From NCBI GenBank assembly GCA_964418745.1, contig CAYQMX010000018.1, positions 1-64,000 on the forward strand: a DNA stretch of 64,000 nt, given 5' to 3'. Origin of the DNA: Scleromatobacter sp964418745 (GTDB lineage Bacteria; Pseudomonadota; Gammaproteobacteria; Burkholderiales; Burkholderiaceae_C). The translations under genes and the position numbers were made by a program. The notes below the pieces were generated by a model. The model had not been told where the DNA came from, ran no database searches, and saw nothing but the letters and a program-made list of their open reading frames with translations. Every line of letters begins with the position of its first letter. Position 1 is the first letter of the stretch. Shown one piece after another: positions 9,001 to 17,564 of the stretch.

Positions 9001-12000
9001 GTGGCGGTCAGCGCGCCGCCGACCGTGGTGCCGGCGGCGCCCAGCGTGACGCTGGCGCCGGTGGCCGACAGGTTGCCGCTGGTCGCGCCGTCGACCGTCA
9101 GGCCGCCGGTCGCCGCCAGGTTCGCGCCGGTCGCGCCGGCCAGGTGCACCGCCAGCGCGGCGGCATCGGTCAGCGCGACCGTGCCGCCCGTCGCGGTGAC
9201 GAGGCCGCCGAAGTGGTTGGCGGCCGTCGTCAGGGTGATGTCGTTGCCGCCGGCATCCAGCGTGCTGGCGCCGGTGACCGCCAGCGCGCCGGACTGGGTG
9301 ATCGCGCCGCTGCCGTGGGCGGCGAGCGCGCCATGGACCGTCGTCGTGCCGAAGTCGATGCCCGCGCCGGTCGCCGTGAGGTTGCCGGCGGTCGTGCCGT
9401 CGATGCTCAACGCGCCGCCGGTGGCGGTAACGGTGGCCGCGGTGGCGGTGACGTGGGCCGCCAGCGCGCCGGCATTGGCCAGCGTGACGTTGGCGCCGGA
9501 GGCGGTGACCGCGCCCTGGAAGCTGTTGCCCGCGGCGGCCAGCGTGATGTCCTGGCCGGTGGTGGCCAGCGAACTGGCATGGGCCACGCTCAGCGCCCCG
9601 GTCTGCGTGATCGTGCCGCTGCCGCCGACCGCGGTCAGCGTGTCGCCGACGCTGGTGGCGCCGAAGGACAGTCCGTTGCCGGTGGCCGACAGCGCGCCGC
9701 TGGCGCTGCCGTCGACGGTCAGCAGGCCGCCCGCGACCAGCGTGGCACCGGTGGCCGCGACCAGGTGTGCCGTCAGCGCATTGGCGTCGGCCAGCGACAC
9801 CGCGCCGCCGGTGACCGCCACCGTGCCCGTGAAGTCGTTGGTGGCGTCGGCCAGCGTGATGGCCTGCGCGCCCGCCGTGAGCGTGCTGGCGCCGGTGACC
9901 GCGAGGCGGCCGGTCTGGGTGATCGTGCCGGCACCGCTGTTGGCGCTCAGCGCGCCCTGCACCGTGGTGGCGCCGGCGCCGAAGACGATGCCGTCGCCCG
10001 CGAGGGTCAGCCCGGCCGTCGTCGTGCCGTCGACGGTCAGCACGCCGGTGCCGCCGGCGCCCAGGCTGGCGCTGGCCACGCCGGCCAGATGCGCCGTGAG
10101 CGCGTTGGCGTCGACGATGGACACGGCACCGCCGGTGACCGTGACGGTGCTGAAATCGTTGGTGGCAGCGTTGAGGGTGATCGCGTTCGCGCCGGCATTG
10201 AGCGTCGCGGCCCCGCCGGCGACGACGTCGCCCGCGCCCGCTTCGGTGATCGTGGACGTGGACGTCGCGCTGAAGGTGTTGGACGCGACGATGTGGTTGG
10301 CGATGGTGATGGCGCCGCCGCCCAGCGACACGTTGTGCGCGCTGATGTCGCCGCTGGTGCTCAGGCCGCCGCCGGCCGACAGCGAGACGTCGCCGGTGGT
10401 GTTGATGGCGCCGGCGGGAATGGTCAGCGTGCCCGCGCCGCCGGCCGCCAGCGTCAGGCTGCCGCCCGCGCCGAGCGTGGGCGTGACGTCGAGGCTGCCC
10501 GACGACGCGATGGCGATCGACGCGCCGGCCGCGGTCAACGGACCGGCGAACGCGTTGCCTGTGTTGGACAGCGTGAGCGCGTGGCCCGTGGCGTCCAGCG
10601 TGCTGGTGCCCGCACCGGCGATGGTCAGCGCGCCGGTCTGGGTGATCGTGCCGGTGCCGGCGTGCGCGTCGAGCAGGCCGCCGACCGCGGTGGTGCCGCC
10701 GCCGAACACGATGCCGTTGCCGGTGGCAGACAGTCCGGCTGTGGTGCCGCCGTCCACGCTCAGGACGCCGCCGGCCACCAGGGTGGCCGAGGTCGCCCCG
10801 GCCAGGTGCACGGCCAGCGCGTTGGCGTCGGTCAGCGCGAGCGTGCCGCCGTTGGCGGTGACCGCGCCGACGAAGTCGTTGCCGGCGCCGCCGAGGGTGA
10901 TCGAGTTGCCACCGCCGGTGGCCGTCAGCGACGACGTGCCCTGCACCGTGATCGCGCCCGCGGTCTGCGCGATGGCGCCGGCCGTCGAGGTCAGTGCGAG
11001 GTTGCGGCCGGCGGTCAGGTTGTCCTGCACGGTGAGCGTGCTGCCGGTCAGCGATATGTCGCGGCCGCTCAGCGCGCCGCCCGTGGTCAGGCCGGTGCCG
11101 GCGCTCAGCGCGATGTCGCCGGTGGTGGCGATCGCGGCGGGACCGCTGAGCGTGCCGGTGGCCGACAGGCTCAGGTCGCCGGTGCCGCCGGTGAGCGTCG
11201 CGTTGGCGTTCAGGTTGCCGGTGGCGGCGACAGCCACCGAGGTGCCGGTCGCCGTGACGGCGCCGCCGAACGTATTGCCGGTGCGCGACAGCGTGACGTT
11301 GGCGCTGCCCGCGTTGAACGCGGCGGCGCCGCCGGTGGCCAGGTCGCCGGTCTGCGTGATGTTGCCGCCCGCGCCGACCGTCAGCAGCCCCGTGCCCACG
11401 CTGGACGCGCCGAGCGCGATCGCGTTCGCATCGGTGACCGAGACGGCGTTGGCGCCACTGTTGTTCAGGCTGACGGCGCCCTTGAAGTCGTTGCCGCCGT
11501 TGGTCAGCGCGATCGTGTTGGCGCCCGCGTTGATCGTCACGGCGCCGGCGCCGGATTGGGTGAGCGCGCCGGACTGGGTCAGCGCGCCCCCGCTGGTCAG
11601 GGCCAGCGTGCCCGAGCCCACCGCCACGGTGCCGAGTTGCAGCGCGTTGGTGTCGACGAGTGCGACGTTGTTGGCGCCCGTGTTGGCCAGGTTCACGGTG
11701 CCCGTGAACGCGTTGGCGCCGGCCAGCGCGATCGAGCCCGCGTTGGCATTGACGCTCACCGCGCCCGCGCCGCCTGCCTGGGTGATGGTGCCGGCCTGGC
11801 TCAGCGCGCCGTGCGAGGTGATGCCCAGCGTGCCGCTGCCGACCGCGACCGTGCCCAGCGACAGCGCATTGGCGTCGTTGACGGCCACGTTGTTGGCGCC
11901 CGAGTTGGACAGGGCGACATTGCCGGTGAAGTCGTTGGCCTGCGTCAGCGCGATGGCATGCGCCCCGGCGGTGAACGACGCGGTGCCGGCGCCGGCCGCC

Positions 12001-15000
12001 TGCGTGAGCGCGCCGGCCTGCGTGATGTCGCCGCCGGCGACGATGTCGAGCGTGCTCGAGCCGACGGCCGACGGGCCCAGGTTCAGCGCGCCCGTGGCGG
12101 TCAGGGCGACCGCGTGGGCGCCGGTGTTGTCCAGTCCGACCGCGCCGGTCAGGCTGTTGGCGTTGGTCAGCGCGATCGCGCCCGCGTTGGCATCGAAGGT
12201 CGCCGCGCCCGCGCTGGCGGCCTGCGTGATGGTCCCGGTCTGCGTCAGGGCGCCGTGCGATGTGACGCCCAGCGTGCCGCTGCCGACCGCGACGGTGCCC
12301 AGCGACAGCGCGTTGATGTCGTTGACCGCGACGTTGTTGGCGCCCGAATTGGACAACGCCAGGTCGCCCGTGAAGTCATTGGCCTGCGTCAGCGTGATGG
12401 CGTGCGCGCCCGCCGTGAACGACGCGGCGCCGGCGCTGGCCGCCTGCGTGAGCGCCCCGGTTTGCGTGATGGCGCCGCCGGCCGTGACGGTCAGCGTGCC
12501 GGAGCCGAGCGTCGACGGGCCCAGCGCGAGGGCGCCGGAGGACGTGAGGGCGACGTTGTTGGCGCCGCTGTTGTTCAGGCCGACCGCACCGGTGAACCCG
12601 TTGCCGGCGTCGGTCAGCGTGATGACCGCCCCGTTGGTCGTGAACGTGGCCGCGCCCGCGCTGGCCTGCTGCGTGATGGCGCCGGATTGCGTGATGGCGC
12701 CGGTCGTGACGATGCCCAGCGCGCCCGTGCCGACCGCCGAGGCGGCCAGCGTGACCGGGCCGGAGGCGGTGACGGCCACGTCGCCGGCGCCGGTGTTGTG
12801 CAGCGCGAGCGTGCCGCCGAAGGTGTTGGTCGACGTGCTCAGGTCGATGCCGTGGGTGCCGCCGTCGATGGCGGTGTCGCCGGCGACCGCCAGGACGCCA
12901 GTCTGCGTGATCGCCGAGCCGGACGCGGCCGTCACCGACAGGTCCCCGCTGACCGTGAGCGCCGGCAGCACGCTGGCGCCGGTGACCGTCACGTCGAGCG
13001 CCGCGCCGGACTTCACGCCGACGCCGACGCTGGCGGCGGCACCGCTGGTGAAGTAGTCGCGCACGCTGGCGTCGGGCGTCTGGCCGCCGATGTCCAGCGA
13101 GAGCGTGCTGCCGGTGGTGATGGCGGACGTGCGCGTGAGCGTGTCGTTGGCGGCCGCGCCGACGGCCAGCGTGTTGGCGCCGCTGCCGATCGCCACGGTG
13201 CCCAGCGTCACGCTGTTGGCGTCGCGCAGGTTGACCAGGTGGTTGCCGGAATTGCTCAGGCTCACCGCGCCGGTGAAGTCGTTGCCGCCGTTGCCGATGT
13301 CGATCTGGTGCGCGCCGGCGGTGAACGACACGGCGCCCGCGCTCGCGGCCTGGGTGATCGCGCCGACCTGCGACAGGTTGCCGCCGGCGTCGACCGAGAA
13401 CGCGCCGGTGCCCAGTGTCGAGGTGTCGATGGCCAGGGCGATGCTGTCGTGGATCTGGACGTCGTGCGCGCCGGTGTTGTGCAGGCCGACGGCGCCGGTG
13501 AACGCGTTGCCCGTGGCGCCGAGCGTGATGGCGGCCGCGCCCGCATCGAAGTCGCTGGTGCCGGAGACCACCACCTGCTGCGAGCCCTGCGAGATCGCGC
13601 CGCCGTTGGACGTGACGGCCAGGTTGCCCCCGACCGTCAGGCCGCCCAGCACCACCGGCCCCTTGGTGACGATGCTCAGGTTGCCGAGCGCGCCCGATCC
13701 GGTATTGATGGTGGACGTGTTGTCCATCGCGAACGTGCCGGGGTTGGTGGCCGGCGTGTCGGTGGCGCCGACGTCGGTGCCCGCCTTGACGTTGATGGCC
13801 AGCGAACTGCCCGCGGCACCCGCGCTGATGTTGGCGCCGTTGAGCGACACGTTGCGCTGGGCGACGAGGTTGAGCGTGGCGGTCTGGCCGCTGGTCAGCG
13901 TGGACGCGGCGACGTCGGCCACGAAGATGATGTCGCCATGGTTGGTGGCGGACGCGCCGGCACTGGCCGTGGTGACCGTCACCGTCGCGCCCGAGGTCAG
14001 CGCCGCGCCGAGCAGGCCCGCGCTGACGATGGCGTCGCTGCCGGTGCTGGTGAAGCTGGCGTCGGCGTTGGTGTTGGCGCCGGCGGACGTGATGGTGATG
14101 TCGTCCGGATCGATGAGCCAGCTGCCGGCCTTGCCCTTGGGCGCGGACAGCCCGATCGTGCCGGTGGCCTGCAGCACCTGGTGCGCGGAGGTCTCGATGG
14201 CGCCGCCGTCGCCGCCGGCGCTGCCGCCGGTGGCCGTGATGGTGCCGGTGAACTGGGTGCGGTCCTGCGACCACACCACCACGTTGCCGCCATTGCCGTT
14301 GGTCAGCGCATTGGCGTTGATCACGCTGGTTCCCGCGACGATGGCCTGGCTGGCGTTCGCGTCGCCGTCGGCGCCCGCGCCGTGCCAGTCGCCGCCCACG
14401 CGCACCACCCCGCCGCCAGCGTCGCCGGAGGCGTCCACCGTGGCGTCGAACAGCCCCACGTTGGCGCCGGTGACCTTGACGGTGCCGCCGGTCTGCCCCG
14501 CGCCCTTGCCGCTCGCATCCAGCGTGCCGGCCACGTGGACGACGCCCGAGCCGCCGCCGTCGAGCACGATGACGCCGTTGCGCGAGCCGATGGAGCGCGC
14601 CTGGACGATGCCGTCGACGTTGACGACCGTGCCCAGCAGCGCGTCGGTCGCCTTGGCGCTGACCAGGACCTGCCCGCCGTCGGCCTGCACGATGCCGCCG
14701 GAGTGCACCAGCGCCGCCGCCGTTGGCGCGTCGACCGACACCGACACCAGGTCGCTGCCGATCAGGTTCATGGTCACGCGGCCGCCCGCGGCCAGCGCCG
14801 CGGTGCCGCCGTTGGCGACGATGGTGCCGGTGTTGGACACCTGCGCGCCGGCCAGTGCGACGAAGCCCGCCTTGAGCACGCCCTGGTTGTCGACGCTGCC
14901 GCCGCTGCCCGCGAGCGTGTAGTTGCCGGCGAGGTAGTCGACGTCGGCCAGTTGCAACGTCGAGGCCACCAGGCCTGCCGCGTTGACCTGCGCGCCCGGC

Positions 15001-15437
15001 GCGAACAGGATGCCGCTGTTGTTGATCAGGAAGACCTGGCCGTTGGCGTTGATCTGGCCGAAGATGTTCGACGGATCGCTGCCGACGACCCGGTTGAGCG
15101 TGCTCGAGGTCGGGCCCGGCTGCAGGAAGTTCACCTTCTCGGCGCTGCCGACGCTGAACGACTGCCAGTTGACGATGCCCTTGTCGGAGGTCTGGGTGAT
15201 GTTGAGCGCGCCGTTGGCGGGCGCGCCGATCGTCACGTTGCCGGCGGCGACCTGGCCGCCGGTGGGCAGCGCCATCGCCTGGATGCCGTAGCCGGCCAGC
15301 AGGGCCAGCAGCAGCCGGCTGGGCGCCGGGGTGCGCACGCGCGCCATCGCGAGGCGGAACCGGAAGCCGGTGCGCAGCACCACCTGGCGCACGCGGAAGA
15401 GGGACGACGACAGCAGCGAAGACTTGGACTTTTCCAC
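6084..15437 (-). CDS. Giant filamentous-haemagglutinin-type exoprotein (TpsA)
   Basis: About 3117 residues. The N-terminus is a basic, extended signal peptide with a likely cut after GIQAMA. The TPS secretion domain follows (roughly the first 300 residues), with the hallmark GQVFLINNSGILFAPGAQVN. The rest is predicted right-handed beta-helix built of two repeat families: about nine units of 74 residues, then about thirteen of 103-108 residues. Only four cysteines are seen, all near the C-terminus (Cys3021, 3026, 3093, 3109). Proteins of this class are exported by Sec, then threaded through a TpsB pore as adhesins or toxins. No C-terminal toxin domain is recognisable, so an adhesin is more likely. 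I place the start at GTG 15437, which has AGGGG five bases upstream; a TTG at 15452 is possible. It is the second gene of the tpsB-tpsA operon. Confidence 0.92.
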   Translation of the reverse strand: MEKSKSSLLSSSLFRVRQVVLRTGFRFRLAMARVRTPAPSRLLLALLAGYGIQAMALPTGGQVAAGNVTIGAPANGALNITQTSDKGIVNWQSFSVGSAEKVNFLQPGPTSSTLNRVVGSDPSNIFGQINANGQVFLINNSGILFAPGAQVNAAGLVASTLQLADVDYLAGNYTLAGSGGSVDNQGVLKAGFVALAGAQVSNTGTIVANGGTAALAAGGRVTMNLIGSDLVSVSVDAPTAAALVHSGGIVQADGGQVLVSAKATDALLGTVVNVDGIVQARSIGSRNGVIVLDGGGSGVVHVAGTLDASGKGAGQTGGTVKVTGANVGLFDATVDASGDAGGGVVRVGGDWHGAGADGDANASQAIVAGTSVINANALTNGNGGNVVVWSQDRTQFTGTITATGGSAGGDGGAIETSAHQVLQATGTIGLSAPKGKAGSWLIDPDDITITSAGANTNADASFTSTGSDAIVSAGLLGAALTSGATVTVTTASAGASATNHGDIIFVADVAASTLTSGQTATLNLVAQRNVSLNGANISAGAAGSSLAINVKAGTDVGATDTPATNPGTFAMDNTSTINTGSGALGNLSIVTKGPVVLGGLTVGGNLAVTSNGGAISQGSQQVVVSGTSDFDAGAAAITLGATGNAFTGAVGLHNTGAHDVQIHDSIALAIDTSTLGTGAFSVDAGGNLSQVGAITQAASAGAVSFTAGAHQIDIGNGGNDFTGAVSLSNSGNHLVNLRDANSVTLGTVAIGSGANTLAVGAAANDTLTRTSAITTGSTLSLDIGGQTPDASVRDYFTSGAAASVGVGVKSGAALDVTVTGASVLPALTVSGDLSVTAASGSAITQTGVLAVAGDTAIDGGTHGIDLSTSTNTFGGTLALHNTGAGDVAVTASGPVTLAASAVGTGALGIVTTGAITQSGAITQQASAGAATFTTNGAVITLTDAGNGFTGAVGLNNSGANNVALTSSGALALGPSTLGSGTLTVTAGGAITQTGALTQAASAGAASFTAGAHAITLTQANDFTGDLALSNSGANNVAVNDINALSLGTVAVGSGTLGVTSHGALTQTGTITQAASAGAATFDANAGAIALTNANSLTGAVGLDNTGAHAVALTATGALNLGPSAVGSSTLDIVAGGDITQAGALTQAAGAGTASFTAGAHAIALTQANDFTGNVALSNSGANNVAVNDANALSLGTVAVGSGTLGITSHGALSQAGTITQAGGAGAVSVNANAGSIALAGANAFTGTVNLANTGANNVALVDTNALQLGTVAVGSGTLALTSGGALTQSGALTQSGAGAVTINAGANTIALTNGGNDFKGAVSLNNSGANAVSVTDANAIALGASSVGTGLLTVGAGGNITQTGDLATGGAAAFNAGSANVTLSRTGNTFGGAVTATGTSVAVAATGNLNANATLTGGTGDLSLSATGTLSGPAAIATTGDIALSAGTGLTTGGALSGRDISLTGSTLTVQDNLTAGRNLALTSTAGAIAQTAGAITVQGTSSLTATGGGNSITLGGAGNDFVGAVTANGGTLALTDANALAVHLAGATSATLVAGGVLSVDGGTTAGLSATGNGIVFGGGTTAVGGLLDAHAGTGTITQTGALTIAGAGTSTLDATGHALTLSNTGNAFAGPLTAAGASIAIASSGSLDVTPTLGAGGSLTLAAGGAGTLTIPAGAINTTGDVSLSAGGGLSTSGDISAHNVSLGGGAITIANHIVASNTFSATSTSTITEAGAGDVVAGGAATLNAGANAITLNAATNDFSTVTVTGGAVSIVDANALTAHLAGVASASLGAGGTGVLTVDGTTTAGLTLAGDGIVFGAGATTVQGALSANSGAGTITQTGRLAVTGASTLTAGAQAITLADATNDFTGTVAVTGGAVSLADANALTAHLVAATGATLVAGGLLTVDGSASGALSATGNGLSFGATSVGDTLTAVGGSGTITQTGALSVAHASSLATTGQDITLAAAGNSFQGAVTASGANVTLANAGALAAHVTATAATVTATGGALSIDGTTAGNLTATGAGIDFGTTTVHGALAAHGSGAITQSGALAVTGASTLDAGGNDITLTTAANHFGGLVTATGGTVALTDAAALAVHLAGATGANLAATGGLTVDGATSGNLSATGASVTLGAAGTTVGGALTATAATGDITQAGSVAVTGASTLAASAGAITLANAANDFGGLVTASAGAGVSLADANAFAVHLGGASGATLAAGGALTVDGGTSGALQATGNGVAFGPGATTVGGALTVHSGNGSITQAGTLAVAGASTLAAGTGAITLATAGNDFGGAVTASGGTVSLADANALTAHLATTGDATLAAAGLLTLDGSSAAGLSASGSGIVFGSGATHVTGALAANSGSGTITQTGSLAVGGAATLNAGTAAITLANGANDFGGLVGVTGGAVSLADANALAVHLAGASSATLVAGGPLTVDGSSAGNLAATGNGVVFGATSVGGTLAASSGSGAITQTGALAVAGTSTLAAGTNAITLANAGNDFTGAVTATGGAVGLADANALSAHLNAASATLAAGGALAVDGSTSGGLTATGAGIAFGATTVGGALAATSTGALTQSGDLAVTGAATIAAAGQAVTLARQGNHLAGGVTVAAATADIEQAAALAAHLNNVGSAVLASGAALAVDGSSSGNVTASGTSVTFGSGATAVGGNLAATASGGDIAQTGALAVTGTSALQAGAGNVNLGNAANSLAGAVTAAGAGVTLVDSAPLTAHLAANGSATLTSAGALTVDGSSNALTLNGTAVDFGAAGTTVNGALTVAATGVTQAGALAVSGLSTFNAGSGDILLDAPGTNLQGAIHATGHTIRLTDAHAIDATLAASGDVVLESAADVIAQGTFQGGLKVTGAKVTLEQGTAAQPLAVGGKLDVTSSGDTSLGYVTSAGASSVAAGGVVLLKGTLKSAGDVTLKGASIQGVNKLGALDVGAGATATLDTTGTGGGNIGKVTPLPGVIDPDAIIGLQGVTGQSGLFISFNSGSSAWFRVGSQVQTHQLKPHQLDSLAAQTFFCDTLTCVNVLGQTTAIADSVIANILSAASQDAADAAFGTENLDFAIRKGYVTTIGRVPPGIDEIAGDLGASACDSRVTSPTAIAADKSCSAGAKAGK
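6775..10980 (-). repeat. TpsA repeat family B, about thirteen units of 103-108 residues
   Basis: In-frame repeats of about 310-325 bases. A unit reads approximately GxITQTGxLAVxGASTL, then AITLAxAxNDFxG, GGxVSLADANALxAHL, LTVDG and a closing GATxVGGxL. The family is longer than family A but shares the ITQ-TG opening, so the two probably have a common origin. Unit sequences have diverged more than in family A. The last unit (near 6780-7110) is the most degenerate. Confidence 0.8.
11360..13620 (-). repeat. TpsA repeat family A, about nine units of 74 residues
   Basis: Tandem in-frame repeats of about 222 bases. Each unit starts near a GAITQ(T/S)GALTQ motif, continues with a short AITLTxAN(D/G)FTG block, then NSGANNVAV and ALSLGTVAVGSGTL. 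Units alternate between two sub-types, and one two-unit segment is repeated at an offset of 444 bases (compare 11818 onward with 12262 onward). The pattern fits a regular beta-helix and expansion by unequal crossing-over. Confidence 0.8.
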
Positions 15438-15485
15438 GACAACCCCTAGCAAGTGACGGCGCGGCGAGCATCGGGCCCGGCGGCG

Positions 15486-15530
15486 CGCTTCGACGAAGCG
15501 ATAACCCCAGGCGGACCGCGCGACGCGCGG
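15486..15530. repeat. Two perfect inverted repeats between tpsB and tpsA
   Basis: CGCTTCG-A-CGAAGCG (15486-15500) and CCGCGCG-A-CGCGCGG (15516-15530) lie in the 109-base gap between tpsB and tpsA. Both can fold in the tps transcript just before the tpsA ribosome-binding site. There is no T-run. They could partly reduce read-through, so that more transporter than exoprotein message is made, or stabilise the mRNA. The role is inferred only. Confidence 0.45.
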
Positions 15531-15546
15531 CCCGCGTTCCTTCAGG

Positions 15547-17274
15547 TCAGAACCATTTCTGCAGCGATGCCCACGCCCGCGTCTTGCGGTTGTCGGAGCC
15601 CGGCAGGGTGCCCTTGTTGATGCGGTGCGCGACGTCCAGGCGGAACTGGAAGTCGTCGCGGCTGGTCATGTTCAGGCCGACGCCGTAGCCGCCCAGCGTG
15701 CGCGTGTTGTCGGTGTCGGTGGACACCGGGTCGTGCCAGTTCTTGTAGCGGCCACCGTCGACGAACGCGCTCAGCACGAACGGCGCGTTGAACAGCGACC
15801 ACGCCGGCACGCGCTGGCGCAGTTCCACGGTGCCCAGGAACACGTCGTCGCCGACCCCGTCGCCCACCGCGAAGGCGCGCACGCCGCGCGGGCCGCCCAG
15901 CGAAGACTTTTCCGACGTGTCGAGGTTCTGGAACGCGAACTGGCCGCGCATCGACAGCAGCATGCTCGTGGTGTCGGTGATGGCCTGCAGGCGCTGGTAA
16001 TCCGCATCCGCGTGCCCGAACAGGCCGCTGGTCTTGTGGCCGAACGTCGGGTCCTCGTCGTTGCTGAGATCGATGGGCGTGCGGATGCGGTTGTCGCCGC
16101 CGGTCAGCGTGAGCGTGAAGCTGTTCAGGGATCCGCCGAAGCGCTCGTCGCGGAAATCGCCGGTGACGCCCAGGTGCCCGATGTAGAGGTCGCGCTTGTT
16201 GTGGTTCGTGCCGCCCTGGGTGCGGTCGTCGAGCTGCTTCGCGTCGCCGCCACCGACGGCGAACAGGTTGAAGTTGCGCGAACGGATCACCGGGTGCTGC
16301 ACGTTCAGCGAGCCGACCACCGCGTAGCCGTCGGCATTGAGCGCGGGCAGCTCCAGCACGTTGTAGTGCAGGTAGGTCAGGCTCGCCGTCGCCTTGGTGC
16401 CGTACGGGCCGACCGGCGCCGTCACGCCGCCGCGCACCAGGTCGACGCCGTTGTGCTCGCTGGCGAGGCCGCCGAGCGTCCAGGACTCGCCCTGTCCGAG
16501 CAGCCCGTTGGCGACGAGGTCGGCGCCCACGCGCACGTAGCCCGTGCTCCGGTTGCCGGCGTTGTCGACATAGGCGTCGCCGCCGAAGCCGCGGCCTTCG
16601 TCGACCATCTTGACGAGCAGGTCGGCCTCGCCGGTCTCGGCGCCGGGGCGCAGCACGGACGTGACCTTGACGCCCGGCAGGTCGTTGAGCAGCAGCAGCG
16701 GACGCTCGACGCTTTGCTCGGTGACGGGCGAGCCCTTGGGCAGCAGCCGCATGTAGCCGTCGACCAGGGCCGGGCTCACGCGCTGGGTGACCACCTCCGC
16801 GCGGGTCTCGCCGATTCGGGCCTCGACCACGCGCAGCGTGACGATGCCATCGGGCACTTCCTGCGCCGGCACCAGCACCTGGGTGAGGAAGAACCCGGCG
16901 TCCTTGTAGCGGTTCTTGACGGCCTCGGCGGCATCGAGCAGCTGGTCGGTGCCGGCCTCCTTGCCGACCCAGGGCCGCACCAGCGCGAGCAGTTCGTCGC
17001 TGGGGAAGATCGTGTTGCCGGCGAGCCGGAAGCCCTTGACCAGCAGCGTCGGGCCGTCGGCGGACGCAGGGGCGCGCGGCGCTTCGGTGGACGGCAGGAC
17101 GCCAGCGTCCTTCTTCGGCGGGGCCGGCTGCGCGGGCGGCGTCGCCTCGAGGGCGCGGCCCGCATTGGCATTGGCGGGTGCGGCGGGCGTGGCCTGCGCG
17201 AAGGCGGCCACGGGACCCAGGCTGGCGCAGGCGGCAACGACGCAGCCCAACCCGAAAAGGGCATGAGATTTCAA
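15547..17274 (-). CDS. Two-partner secretion outer-membrane transporter (TpsB, ShlB/FhaC family)
   Basis: 575 residues with a signal peptide ending near AFAQA, a Pro/Ala linker, two POTRA domains (about 75-150 and 150-225) and a C-terminal 16-strand beta-barrel ending in the Phe typical of outer-membrane barrels. The barrel carries the conserved loop-6 motif in the form GGPRGVRAF. It recognises the TPS domain of the partner exoprotein in the periplasm and translocates it. The start is TTG 17274, supported by AAGGAG six bases upstream; an in-frame ATG is not available nearby. It is the first gene of the operon, with tpsA 109 bases downstream. Confidence 0.93.
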   Translation of the reverse strand: MKSHALFGLGCVVAACASLGPVAAFAQATPAAPANANAGRALEATPPAQPAPPKKDAGVLPSTEAPRAPASADGPTLLVKGFRLAGNTIFPSDELLALVRPWVGKEAGTDQLLDAAEAVKNRYKDAGFFLTQVLVPAQEVPDGIVTLRVVEARIGETRAEVVTQRVSPALVDGYMRLLPKGSPVTEQSVERPLLLLNDLPGVKVTSVLRPGAETGEADLLVKMVDEGRGFGGDAYVDNAGNRSTGYVRVGADLVANGLLGQGESWTLGGLASEHNGVDLVRGGVTAPVGPYGTKATASLTYLHYNVLELPALNADGYAVVGSLNVQHPVIRSRNFNLFAVGGGDAKQLDDRTQGGTNHNKRDLYIGHLGVTGDFRDERFGGSLNSFTLTLTGGDNRIRTPIDLSNDEDPTFGHKTSGLFGHADADYQRLQAITDTTSMLLSMRGQFAFQNLDTSEKSSLGGPRGVRAFAVGDGVGDDVFLGTVELRQRVPAWSLFNAPFVLSAFVDGGRYKNWHDPVSTDTDNTRTLGGYGVGLNMTSRDDFQFRLDVAHRINKGTLPGSDNRKTRAWASLQKWF

Positions 17275-17564
17275 CTGGCTCTCCTTCCTCTGTTTCGCCC
17301 GGCGCGGCGGGCTCTTGTCGGCGTCGCGGAGTCGTCGGGTGCGAGCATGCGAATCCGCGGAATTGTTACTCGAAAGGAACTGGAGCGCATCCCCCAGCAG
17401 GGGGTTTTACAAGGTGCTCGCCGAGTGCCGCGAGGGGTATTAGCGTCAATCCCTATTCCCTCGGACGGGCGACAGGGATGAGTCATGGAACTGCTGTATC
17501 GGGCCGCGAATCCATGTGTCCGAAAACGGCCAGTCGAACTCACCCGGGTGCCTATGATGACGGC
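17275..17564. other. Divergent intergenic region, tpsB / alkA
   Basis: 290 bases separating tpsB (minus) from the alkylation-repair genes (plus). It must hold both promoters. The tpsB ribosome-binding site (AAGGAG) is clear; no convincing -35/-10 pair or Ada box could be picked out by eye. No small gene is supported here. Confidence 0.5.

Noticed and set aside
6775..13620. CRISPR-like or transposon repeats in tpsA
   Set aside because: The repeats are long, in frame and imperfect with no unique spacers; they encode protein structure.
2814..15449. A plus-strand open frame of more than 4200 codons opposite the kinase gene and tpsA
   Set aside because: It is a shadow: the repeated Ala/Gly/Thr codons with G or C third bases on the minus strand exclude stop codons on the other strand. 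The translation is Arg/Gly/Ala/Gln-rich with no domain, and the minus-strand genes have clear families.
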